A stretch of 12,760 nt of DNA from contig CAMJRT010000017.1 in assembly GCA_946408295.1 (NCBI GenBank), positions 1 to 12,760 of the forward strand, written 5' to 3'. Below are positions 6,401 through 12,760 of the stretch, one piece after another. The notes below the pieces were generated by a model. It was not told the origin of the DNA. It did no database searches and saw nothing but the letters and a program-made list of their open reading frames with translations. The first letter of the stretch is position 1. The number at the start of each line of letters is the position of its first letter. The position numbers were made by a program, and so were the translations under genes. The stretch is from an uncultured Bacteroidales bacterium (GTDB taxonomy: Bacteria > Bacteroidota > Bacteroidia > Bacteroidales > UBA932).

Positions 6401-7609
6401 TCACATGGGCCCTTCCACTGAATGGGAAGTCTCTGGACCAGGGCTGTTGGAAATGTTGCGCGTAAGCGCCATAATGATGCACAGAATCAGGAAAAGGACC
6501 ATCGTTCCAGTAAGGAAGGAGAAACTTTCCATTTGAAGAAGGATGTAGATGGTTCCGTATGCGAGGACGACCAGTCCGGTCAGAAGCCAGGCCCATTTGT
6601 TCCGGATAATACCGATGAAATATCCTCCCAGCGCGGCCGTTGTCATCACGGAGGCGATCAAGTAGGCCCACCCGAAAGGCAGGAAGTCGGCAAATGCCAG
6701 AAGCAACGAATAAAATAGTACCAGTGATGCCGCAATAACGATATATTGGATGATGTGTAAGGACTTTTTGGAGATGATTTCAACTATTACGCCGGCGATG
6801 AACACCAAGAAAATAATCAAAAGACCATATTTACTTGCCCTTTCTGTTTGCTGATATTGTGTCACGGGTTTGGTCAGGCGAACTCCGAAACGGCTCATAG
6901 CCGGGTATTTCAACGAAATCTGAGAGGTCATCCACTGGGCAGAAAAACCATTGGCGTTGATCTCGCGCTCACTCGGAAGAAAGTCTCCGAAAAAGGACGG
7001 ATCGGGATAGTCGGAAATCATCTCGACTTCCGTCAAATTGCCAATTGGCGCAAAAGAAATGGACTCGGAACCCTTGAACATCATCGTGATAGTGAAGGGG
7101 AGAACATCGCCCACTTTTGCCCCCTTATTTAACGAAAAGTCCGCTTGGAGTCCCTCATCTCCCGAGTGAACCATCAAAGTTTTTCCATTCAAAGTAAAAG
7201 AAGGCGTGCCCTGAATGCCCTTCAACTCGTCCATCCACAGTATAAGTCCGTTTGTATAATTGTCTAACTGATAGCTGTCTGCAATAACAAATTGCCCTTC
7301 AATCATTATATCGGCCGTGTAAGCAGACACATCATAGATAGAACGGTGAAGATGTGTAGTCGTTGTATGGACGCTATACTTGAGATGGTCGGGATACCAG
7401 TCGTTGCCGCGGAGGGAAATCTTCGGTCCTATAAACTCCAGACAACCACCCCAGTTGTTCTGAATGTCCTCAATGGTTTGGGAATAATAATTCGATCGCT
7501 CATTCACCTGCTTGCGAATCAAACTGAGGGGAATCAGCATCAGCAAAGCCAATCCCGTAATGATAGAGAATTTAAGCACATACGGCTTCCAGTAAGAAAT
7601 AGGGTTCAT
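6401..7609 (-). CDS. creD: Inner membrane protein CreD
   Basis: This 402-residue protein matches the CreD family. One membrane helix lies at about 12-31, a large extracytoplasmic domain at about 33-258, and a C-terminal bundle of five helices at about 261-280, 284-307, 312-335, 338-358 and 364-383. Family signatures include GFSAQW at 221-226, the YQQTERASKYGLLIIFLVF segment before the second helix, HIIQYIVIAASLVLFYSLLL at 285-304 and FGWAYLIAS at 312-320. In enterobacteria CreD belongs to the CreBC envelope-stress regulon and affects outer-surface integrity and colicin or beta-lactam tolerance; its molecular role is not settled. No creBC genes are visible here. Instead creD is divergent from a WYL regulator and shares its operator, which suggests control by that regulator. 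The ATG at 7609 follows the promoter at 7633-7640. A 48-residue membrane protein lies downstream in the same operon. Confidence 0.92.
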   Translation of the reverse strand: MNPISYWKPYVLKFSIITGLALLMLIPLSLIRKQVNERSNYYSQTIEDIQNNWGGCLEFIGPKISLRGNDWYPDHLKYSVHTTTTHLHRSIYDVSAYTADIMIEGQFVIADSYQLDNYTNGLILWMDELKGIQGTPSFTLNGKTLMVHSGDEGLQADFSLNKGAKVGDVLPFTITMMFKGSESISFAPIGNLTEVEMISDYPDPSFFGDFLPSEREINANGFSAQWMTSQISLKYPAMSRFGVRLTKPVTQYQQTERASKYGLLIIFLVFIAGVIVEIISKKSLHIIQYIVIAASLVLFYSLLLAFADFLPFGWAYLIASVMTTAALGGYFIGIIRNKWAWLLTGLVVLAYGTIYILLQMESFSFLTGTMVLFLILCIIMALTRNISNSPGPETSHSVEGPM

Positions 7610-7632
7610 AAGGGTGTAAATTAAATTTTGAG

Positions 7633-7640
7633 CAAAGATA
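7633..7640 (-). promoter_or_regulatory. -7 element of the creD promoter
   Basis: On the minus strand TATCTTTG matches the TAnnTTTG consensus. A TTTA sequence 18 bases upstream (7662-7659) may serve as a weak -33 element; it falls in the spacer of the operator at 7651-7667. Binding there would therefore directly affect polymerase access. Confidence 0.7.
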
Positions 7641-7650
7641 TGTTTCGGTT

Positions 7651-7667
7651 GCGAAATCTAAATTCGC
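7651..7667. promoter_or_regulatory. Operator 1, creD side (GCGAA-N7-TTCGC)
   Basis: This is a perfect inverted repeat, extended to TTGCGAA/TTCGCAA (7649-7669), with a 7-base spacer. It sits 10 bases upstream of the creD -7 element. The same half-sites and spacing recur at 7696-7712 and 8886-8902, so it is probably a dimer-binding site for the adjacent WYL regulator. Confidence 0.65.
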
Positions 7668-7695
7668 AAAAATTTTGAACAGATTTAAGCTACCT

Positions 7696-7712
7696 GCGAA
7701 TATACAATTCGC
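7696..7712. promoter_or_regulatory. Operator 2, WYL gene side (GCGAA-N7-TTCGC)
   Basis: This is a perfect 5-bp inverted repeat with the same 7-base spacer as operator 1. Its centre is 45 bases from the centre of operator 1. It lies 9 bases upstream of the -7 element of the WYL gene and occupies the place where a -33 element would be; no TTTG is present there. It probably mediates autoregulation. Confidence 0.65.
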
Positions 7713-7721
7713 GGAAATCGC

Positions 7722-7729
7722 TACCTTTG
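7722..7729 (+). promoter_or_regulatory. -7 element of the WYL regulator promoter
   Basis: TACCTTTG followed by C is a strong Bacteroidota -7 element. It predicts transcription from about 7735, so the in-frame TTG at 7727 cannot be the start and the ATG at 7757 is used. Confidence 0.75.
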
Positions 7730-7756
7730 CACTCGGAAACGAAAAACAAAGCTTAT

Positions 7757-8893
7757 ATGCCGTCAAACAAGAACGCTGTCATCCGCTATATGTATCTGGA
7801 TCAGATGCTGAGTGACCGCTATAATAAATACACGTGCGAGGACCTTTTGATTAAGGTAAACGAGCGGCTGGCTTTTGCAGGATATCCTACGATTGGCGGC
7901 GATCCAAGTGATTTTGACCACTATATTAAAAGTGGCAAGCGTGTGATTCAATTGGACATTCAGGCGTTGCAGGAGTCTCCTTTCAATATGGAGATTGATA
8001 GCTCGGAGAAACGTTATGGCGCACCGGTGTACCGATATGCCGACCAGACACAGTCACTTTTCAGCAAACCTTTGTCCGATGACGAGAAACGATTGCTGCA
8101 GGAGGTCTTGAATACCCTGGGACAGTTTGCCGGGCTGGACAGTTTTGAATGGTTGCACGATCTGCAGGAGAAACTCAATGACCGAAAAGCTTTTGGCCAG
8201 AGTGAATTCGATAAAGATAGCAAGGATTCAAGAAAAATCATCTCTTTCAGTTCCAACGACTATCTGGCAGGTAAAGATTTTCTGGGAACCTTGTTTACGC
8301 TCATTGCCAACAAAAAGGTCGTGGATGTCGAATACACGCCCTTTGGTGAAGAGGTTCGCACCATCCGCCTTTATCCGTACTTGCTGAAACAATATAATGA
8401 TCGCTGGTACTTGATTGGGACTCCGTTGGGAAATAAGCAGTTCCCCTATAAAAAGGATTTCTATGTAAACCTTCCACTGGACCGGATGCAAGACGTTCAT
8501 TCTGTTGATGGTGTACCTTACGCCGATTGTGAGGATGACTTTGAGGAACGATACGAAGATATTGTCGGTGTCACTTATATCGAGTCGGAACCGCTTACTC
8601 CTATCACGCTGGCCGTTAAGAACAGTTATCTGGGATATATGGATACCAAACCCCTCCACGGTTCCCAGTTGAAATTTTCCTCAGAAGAACAAGAGCACCT
8701 TCACAAACAATATCCAGCGTTTGCCGACTATACCTTTTATGGACTTAAACTCAAACCCAATAGGGAATTCTTCAGCGCTATTTACCGAAGCGGAGACAAC
8801 ATCCTTGTGGTGAGCCCCCAGTCCATTCGCGAAAAGATGGTTGAAGAACTTGAAAATTCCCTGAAAATGCTGAAAAGTTTGAAAAACGAATAA
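7757..8893 (+). CDS. WYL-domain transcriptional regulator
   Basis: This 378-residue protein is a WYL-family transcription factor. The N-terminal region (about 5-75) resembles the DNA-binding winged-helix domain of Bacteroidota WYL proteins: NAVIRYMYLDQMLSDRYNKY, then IKSGKRVIQLDIQAL, the recognition-helix region. The WYL domain starts near 175 and contains RLYPYLLKQYNDRWYLIGT at 204-222, with the WYL motif itself at 217-219, and the partner strand FYVNLPLDRM at 235-244. A C-terminal WCX-like region covers about 280-375. WYL domains sense ligands, in several cases nucleic acids or nucleotides, and members such as CapW, BrxR and PafBC regulate defence or DNA-damage genes. The protein probably binds the (G/A)CGAA-N7-TTCGC sites at its own promoter, at creD and at the downstream operon. 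Its stop codon lies inside the third site. The sequence does not decide between repressor and activator. Confidence 0.9.
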   Translation: MPSNKNAVIRYMYLDQMLSDRYNKYTCEDLLIKVNERLAFAGYPTIGGDPSDFDHYIKSGKRVIQLDIQALQESPFNMEIDSSEKRYGAPVYRYADQTQSLFSKPLSDDEKRLLQEVLNTLGQFAGLDSFEWLHDLQEKLNDRKAFGQSEFDKDSKDSRKIISFSSNDYLAGKDFLGTLFTLIANKKVVDVEYTPFGEEVRTIRLYPYLLKQYNDRWYLIGTPLGNKQFPYKKDFYVNLPLDRMQDVHSVDGVPYADCEDDFEERYEDIVGVTYIESEPLTPITLAVKNSYLGYMDTKPLHGSQLKFSSEEQEHLHKQYPAFADYTFYGLKLKPNREFFSAIYRSGDNILVVSPQSIREKMVEELENSLKMLKSLKNE

Positions 8894-8902
8894 TGAATTC
8901 GC
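8886..8902. promoter_or_regulatory. Operator 3, before the three-gene operon (ACGAA-N7-TTCGC)
   Basis: This site has the same architecture as the two upstream operators, with one change in the first half-site (A for G). It overlaps the stop codon of the WYL gene. It ends 10 bases before the TATATTTG element, the same distance as at creD and the WYL gene, which argues against coincidence. Confidence 0.6.
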
Positions 8903-8912
8903 GAGTTAGATA

Positions 8913-8920
8913 TATATTTG
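8913..8920 (+). promoter_or_regulatory. -7 element of the operon promoter
   Basis: TATATTTG matches TAnnTTTG. No TTTG -33 is present; operator 3 occupies that region. Transcription would begin around 8926, shortly before the AAGGAG ribosome-binding site. Confidence 0.65.
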
Positions 8921-8935
8921 CAAAATAAAAATCAC

Positions 8936-8941
8936 AAGGAG
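8936..8941 (+). promoter_or_regulatory. Shine-Dalgarno sequence of the first operon gene
   Basis: AAGGAG is a full Shine-Dalgarno motif, uncommon among the genes of this window. It is 7 bases before the ATG at 8949 but only 1 base before the ATG at 8943, so it decides the start in favour of 8949. Confidence 0.7.
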
Positions 8942-8948
8942 AATGACT

Positions 8949-10268
8949 ATGGAAAACACAGATCTTAGATTTGACATCATTTACAATAATCTTCCCGTGT
9001 TACAAGAAGGCTTCGAGTATTATGCTCTTAATCAGCTTGTGCATAATTTGGAAATGAATGATTATCGCTCTTTCTTTTTGTCAGAGGGGCCTTTAACAGC
9101 GAAGTACATTCGCCATAGTCATCTTTTCACGGATTATAGAAACTGTGAGATTGATTATGATGGTATCGCTAAAGCGCCCGTCAAAAATGATATTCACTTT
9201 GTAAAAGCAAAGGGAGAGTTTGCCTCCTTCGTTGATGGTCAGATGAGAGTTGGACGGATTAGCAAGAAGGATTGGGGAGAATATGTAGATGATATAAGGG
9301 CGGAGTTTAAGGATTTCCCTGTTGATAAAAACATTTATCATTTCACTCCAAGAAGAAGTGGTGCAGCAATCTCCGACTATATTCTTAGGGAACTATTGTC
9401 TGAATACGTCAAGGATCAAGCGAAAAGCATTTGCTCACTTACCGGACTGAATTATCTTAGACCCTGTGAGTTTGGATATCTCAAAATTGCTGTGCCATCT
9501 ATTGAGAAACAAGATGCCATGATTGAAAGTGAGCATTTTTCCACCAAACATCTCAACGATGTTCTTGAGATAATTGATTCATATTTTGATGATAATGGCA
9601 AAGTAGAGAGTCAAAAGATCCTTCAAAGCATTTTCGCTTCACTTTTCAATAATATAGAGTTTGACTCCCATCTCTATTATAACCCTCTAAGAAGAGTGCT
9701 AGAGTGGATGTTTAGAGCTGCACGCAAGAGAGGGCTTCTGCACGATAAGTGTTTTAGTAAAACAGATAAGATTAATCTGAGCGATAGCCATCTTTTCATG
9801 GCTGGAAGACCAGCAATCAATTCTGGCGTGATCTGTGAGAAAGCGCATTTCCCGGTAATAATTGCCGATCAAGTTAGATTTATCTTGGATATAACAGGAG
9901 GGGGATCGCATACGACAGAGGTTCCAGAAAAAGACAACCCCAATCTCACTGCATACTGGGCAAAGATTGATAGCCCATTCTTGTTGTATAGCCTTACCTT
10001 TTTGATCTGTGACATTCTTATTTGGTTTGGCCAATACGTCGATGATAATGCCGATATTGACAAGAATAAGGCGTTATGGAGAGATCTAGTTGTAGAGGGT
10101 GAAGTCATACAAGACCGCGGTAGGTTTTATATTGGCGATTGTATATTAACATACAAGGCTGCCCAAAAATGTAGAGAAGGGGAATATTTCCGTGCAATTA
10201 AGCCACGGGAGAACGATGGTCGAAATGCGACGAGTTTACTTCTTGCAGATGATGTAGTTAGAATATGA
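8949..10268 (+). CDS. Protein of unknown function, first gene of the WYL-controlled operon
   Basis: I do not recognise this 439-residue protein. It has no signal peptide; one hydrophobic stretch at 344-360 (FLLYSLTFLICDILIWF) is probably a buried helix rather than a membrane segment. Visible landmarks are FTPRRSGAAISDYILRELLS at 132-151, a helix RRVLEWMFRAARKRGLLHDK at 248-267 with an Arg259-x5-His265 spacing reminiscent of HEPN-like active sites, and TGGGSHTTE at 316-324. The end reads GEVIQDRGRFYIGDCIL at 384-400, which could be a small beta-barrel (OB or cold-shock-like). It is AT-rich compared with the genes left of creD. The gene is preceded by operator 3, a -7 element and a full Shine-Dalgarno, and its stop overlaps the next start as ATGA, so the two products are probably made together. 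The HEPN and OB readings are guesses; the function is open. Confidence 0.8.
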   Translation: MENTDLRFDIIYNNLPVLQEGFEYYALNQLVHNLEMNDYRSFFLSEGPLTAKYIRHSHLFTDYRNCEIDYDGIAKAPVKNDIHFVKAKGEFASFVDGQMRVGRISKKDWGEYVDDIRAEFKDFPVDKNIYHFTPRRSGAAISDYILRELLSEYVKDQAKSICSLTGLNYLRPCEFGYLKIAVPSIEKQDAMIESEHFSTKHLNDVLEIIDSYFDDNGKVESQKILQSIFASLFNNIEFDSHLYYNPLRRVLEWMFRAARKRGLLHDKCFSKTDKINLSDSHLFMAGRPAINSGVICEKAHFPVIIADQVRFILDITGGGSHTTEVPEKDNPNLTAYWAKIDSPFLLYSLTFLICDILIWFGQYVDDNADIDKNKALWRDLVVEGEVIQDRGRFYIGDCILTYKAAQKCREGEYFRAIKPRENDGRNATSLLLADDVVRI

Positions 10269-11293
10269 TTTTGTCCAAGGAGAAACGATTCATACAACGT
10301 GAGAATGGGGAACAGGTGCCAGCCCAATTCCCTGTTATCGTCTCTGCCAGCAGGAGCACGGATATACCGGGCTTCTATGCCGATTGGTTCTTGTATCGGC
10401 TGAAGGTTGGCTATTCGGCTTGGACCAATCCTTTTAACGGAGTTCAGTCCTATGTTTCTTACAGAGACACCAGACTGATAGTATTCTGGTCAAAGAACCC
10501 GGATGCACTCCTGAAGGACGGTGGTCTCCTGGACTATCTGGAAGAGAAAGGTATCCATTGTTATATCCAATACACCCTCAACGATTATATGGCTGAGAAG
10601 CTGGAGAAGGGTGTCCCCTCCGTTGAGAAAAGGATCGATACATTCAAACGCTTGGTTGACCGGCTTGGTGTAGGAAAGGTAATTTGGCGCTTCGATCCGC
10701 TCATTCTGACGGACGAAATCAGTGTTCAGGATCTTCTGCAGAAAGCTAAGAACATCGGCAACCAACTTAAAGGCTACACGGAGAAAATGGTCTTCAGCTT
10801 TGCTGATATTGCTGCATACCGAAAAGTCCGCGCCAACCTGGTCAACAATAATATCCTGTACCGCGAATTCGAGGAGGCGGATATGCTGCAGTTCGCCGCC
10901 GGCATCCAGCAACTGAACCAGGAATGGGGCTACACGCTGGCTACCTGTGGAGAAAAGATTAACATAGAGCAGTTTGGCATCGTCCACAACAAATGCGTTG
11001 ATGATGATTTGATGATTCGCTTTTTCTCGAGTGATGCCCGCTTGATGGAATTCCTTGGCGTTGAAATCACAGGCGGGGACCTTTTCAATCCGGAAAAGAC
11101 TATCATCAAGCACCGGAACAACAAAGACAAAGGCCAGCGCCAGTTCTGCGGCTGCATTGCTAGTAAAGATATAGGTGAGTACAACACCTGTGCCCACTTA
11201 TGTGAGTATTGTTATGCCAATAGTTCGAAGGAGATTGCGTTAAGGCACCTTCGTGAACACAAATCCAATCCGTTGGGAGAAACCATTTATTAA
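10265..11293 (+). CDS. DUF1848 family protein, radical-SAM-like Fe-S motif
   Basis: This 342-residue protein fits the DUF1848 family. The N-terminus has VIVSASRSTDIPGFYADWF at 24-42, then WTNPFNG at 53-59, IVFWSKNPD at 72-80, CYIQYTLNDY at 99-108 and KVIWRFDPLIL at 138-148, consistent with a TIM-barrel-like fold. The C-terminus carries GQRQFCGCIASKDIGEYNTC then AHLCEYCYA, in which Cys309, Cys313 and Cys316 form CX3CX2C, the spacing that binds a 4Fe-4S cluster in radical SAM enzymes. Here it is at the C-terminus instead of the N-terminus, as is usual for this family. Cys295, Cys297, Cys228 and Cys244 are additional candidates for a second cluster. The reaction is not known. The start overlaps the previous stop (ATGA). 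The next gene starts 10 bases after this stop. Confidence 0.88.
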   Translation: MILSKEKRFIQRENGEQVPAQFPVIVSASRSTDIPGFYADWFLYRLKVGYSAWTNPFNGVQSYVSYRDTRLIVFWSKNPDALLKDGGLLDYLEEKGIHCYIQYTLNDYMAEKLEKGVPSVEKRIDTFKRLVDRLGVGKVIWRFDPLILTDEISVQDLLQKAKNIGNQLKGYTEKMVFSFADIAAYRKVRANLVNNNILYREFEEADMLQFAAGIQQLNQEWGYTLATCGEKINIEQFGIVHNKCVDDDLMIRFFSSDARLMEFLGVEITGGDLFNPEKTIIKHRNNKDKGQRQFCGCIASKDIGEYNTCAHLCEYCYANSSKEIALRHLREHKSNPLGETIY

Positions 11294-11303
11294 TTATTTA
11301 TAA

Positions 11304-12760
11304 ATGTTTACTGTTGACAATATCATATCTGATAGCCGCCAGCGGATAACCAGGAAGCAACGATATGAACTGAAGGATTCCCTGAATCATGGTAGGAATA
11401 TTCTTCAAACGGAAGATCAGCTTGCTGCATATCTCAGTTGGTACGGGGAAATGCACAAGGTCAAATGCAACATCGCAGCCCAGAACTTTCCTTACCAGGA
11501 ACTCGGCATGCGGATTCATATTGTTGACTGGGGATGCGGGCAAGCCATTGCATCGCTGTGCTTCCTGGAATCGCTTGAGCAACGCGGCCTGCTTTCCTAT
11601 GTGAGAAGAGTAACACTGATTGAGCCATCCAAAGCCGCCCTGAGTCGCGCAAAAAGGAATGTTGAGCAGGCGCTCAACGGCCATGCTGTAGAGATTGTAT
11701 GTCTCAACCAGAAGCTACCTTCCAATGGAACGGACAACGGGGCCTTCGGACTTAGCCTCAACGAGACCACCACAGTCCATCTTTTCTCCAATATACTTGA
11801 CTTGGTGGACATCAGCTTAAGGAAAACGGCCGAAGTGATTGAGAATGGGAAGGGGACACAATATGTGCTGTGTATGGGGCCGTGCAATGGGAACAAAAGC
11901 CGTATTGACGACTTCTGCAGCTATTTTACGGACCGGGTTGAATTCTCCAACGTTGAGGACCGGTGTATAGCCCATACTTCTGACACCAACTATCCTATTA
12001 CCTGTAAGACCCGTTGCTTTTACATACAGACGGGACTCAGTCATATTGACACATCGTTCCGGGAAGGCAAATACGAGGAGGCAGGTGCTTACGATGATTA
12101 TGACACAGCCGGGCTTATCAAGAATGGCCTTCTTACAGAAAGACTCGTCCGGGTATACAACCATATAAGCCGCAATATGTCGGCCTATGACCGGGTGTAT
12201 CTGAAGCCGGAAATGGGCGGGGATACGCCTGATCTGGTTATCGTTCGTAGGTGGAAGGGCATTGTTGTGATGAATGTCTTCGAGGGAGATGTGGGAAACT
12301 GTCTCTATGATGGAGAACGAGGCTTTGTATGCGATGATGTTCCGATGGCTTCACCTCCGTCAACGGTCATAGGATACTGTGAGAACATCCTTACAGAGAA
12401 GTCCTCCACATTGCTCCGGAATGCAATCAAGGAAAAGAATGGATGGTTTGCCGTTCGCCCTGCAGTATGGTTCCCGGACGCCACAAGGGGTCAACTCGGC
12501 TCTGTATTCAATACCGACAATGAGAAGAGCAAGGTCCTGATTCTTGGTGCCGAAGATTTCAATAAAGACATCATGGATGTTTTGGATCTGAGACGTTCGC
12601 GCAGCAGTTTCACGGATGAATCGTATAACGAATTCATCAGTCAACTGAAAACAAGCTGGCATACATTTCGTGACGGAGACCCTTCTTTGAGACTTCGTCC
12701 GGAGCAAGCTTCGCTGGCAGAGAGCGTCGAGGGCCGTCGCCAGAAAATCAAGGGCGTTGC
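11304..12760 (+). CDS. Methyltransferase-like / NERD-like / helicase fusion, C-terminus outside window
   Basis: The frame stays open to the window end, giving 485 residues of a longer protein. Residues about 40-250 look like a class I SAM-dependent methyltransferase: motif I RIHIVDWGCGQA at 70-81, the acidic strand end TLIEPSKAALSRA at 104-116 and a TVHLFSNILDL strand at 157-167. Residues about 292-340 resemble a NERD domain (AYDRVYLKPEMGGDTPDLVI, then RRWKGIVVMNVFEGD), where the usual ExK pair reads Asn324-Val-Phe326, so nuclease activity is doubtful. From 459 the sequence DPSLRLRPEQASLAE then GRRQKIKGVA matches the Q-motif and the residues just before the Walker A GSGKT of superfamily 1 helicases in NERD-helicase proteins. 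The Walker A itself is cut off. The ATG at 11304 is the first in frame and lies in an AT-rich gap of 10 bases after DUF1848. The fusion order is seen; the helicase call is inferred. Confidence 0.8.
   Translation, partial: MFTVDNIISDSRQRITRKQRYELKDSLNHGRNILQTEDQLAAYLSWYGEMHKVKCNIAAQNFPYQELGMRIHIVDWGCGQAIASLCFLESLEQRGLLSYVRRVTLIEPSKAALSRAKRNVEQALNGHAVEIVCLNQKLPSNGTDNGAFGLSLNETTTVHLFSNILDLVDISLRKTAEVIENGKGTQYVLCMGPCNGNKSRIDDFCSYFTDRVEFSNVEDRCIAHTSDTNYPITCKTRCFYIQTGLSHIDTSFREGKYEEAGAYDDYDTAGLIKNGLLTERLVRVYNHISRNMSAYDRVYLKPEMGGDTPDLVIVRRWKGIVVMNVFEGDVGNCLYDGERGFVCDDVPMASPPSTVIGYCENILTEKSSTLLRNAIKEKNGWFAVRPAVWFPDATRGQLGSVFNTDNEKSKVLILGAEDFNKDIMDVLDLRRSRSSFTDESYNEFISQLKTSWHTFRDGDPSLRLRPEQASLAESVEGRRQKIKGV

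Noticed and set aside
1..12760. tRNA, rRNA or CRISPR array
   Set aside because: No cloverleaf-like sequence, rRNA signature or regularly spaced direct repeats were seen on either strand by eye.

Overview
The window looks like chromosomal DNA from a member of the Bacteroidota, probably Bacteroidales. The main evidence is a recurrent TAnnTTTG -7 promoter element (in places with a TTTG -33 element 18-19 bases upstream), few Shine-Dalgarno sequences, and gene families typical of that phylum. No rRNA, tRNA, CRISPR array or insertion-sequence transposase was found.

Left part (1-6200). A truncated gene for an M23-type cell-wall peptidase points left and is divergent from an AlkD-family DNA glycosylase. 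A leftward gene of unknown function follows; its predicted mRNA leader folds into a structure closed by a perfect 13-bp inverted repeat. Divergent from it is a DUF1016/YhcG-type PD-(D/E)XK nuclease, then a tight pair: a class 3-like aldehyde dehydrogenase with unusual motifs and RmuC. A bidirectional terminator closes this block.

Middle (6200-7760). creD is transcribed leftward, followed by a 48-residue single-pass membrane protein. The creD promoter is back to back with that of a WYL-domain transcription factor.

Right part (7757-12760). The WYL gene precedes a compact three-gene operon: a 439-residue protein I do not recognise, a DUF1848 protein with a radical-SAM-like CX3CX2C motif (joined by an ATGA overlap), and a large protein fusing a methyltransferase-like domain, a degenerate NERD-like domain and the start of a helicase, cut by the window edge. 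The same operator, (G/A)CGAA-N7-TTCGC, lies 9-10 bases upstream of the -7 element of three promoters: creD, the WYL gene and the operon. The WYL protein therefore probably controls itself, creD and the operon. WYL regulators such as CapW and BrxR control defence systems, so this operon is the best candidate in the window for an undescribed (possibly anti-phage or nucleic-acid-modifying) system. The defence role is inference.
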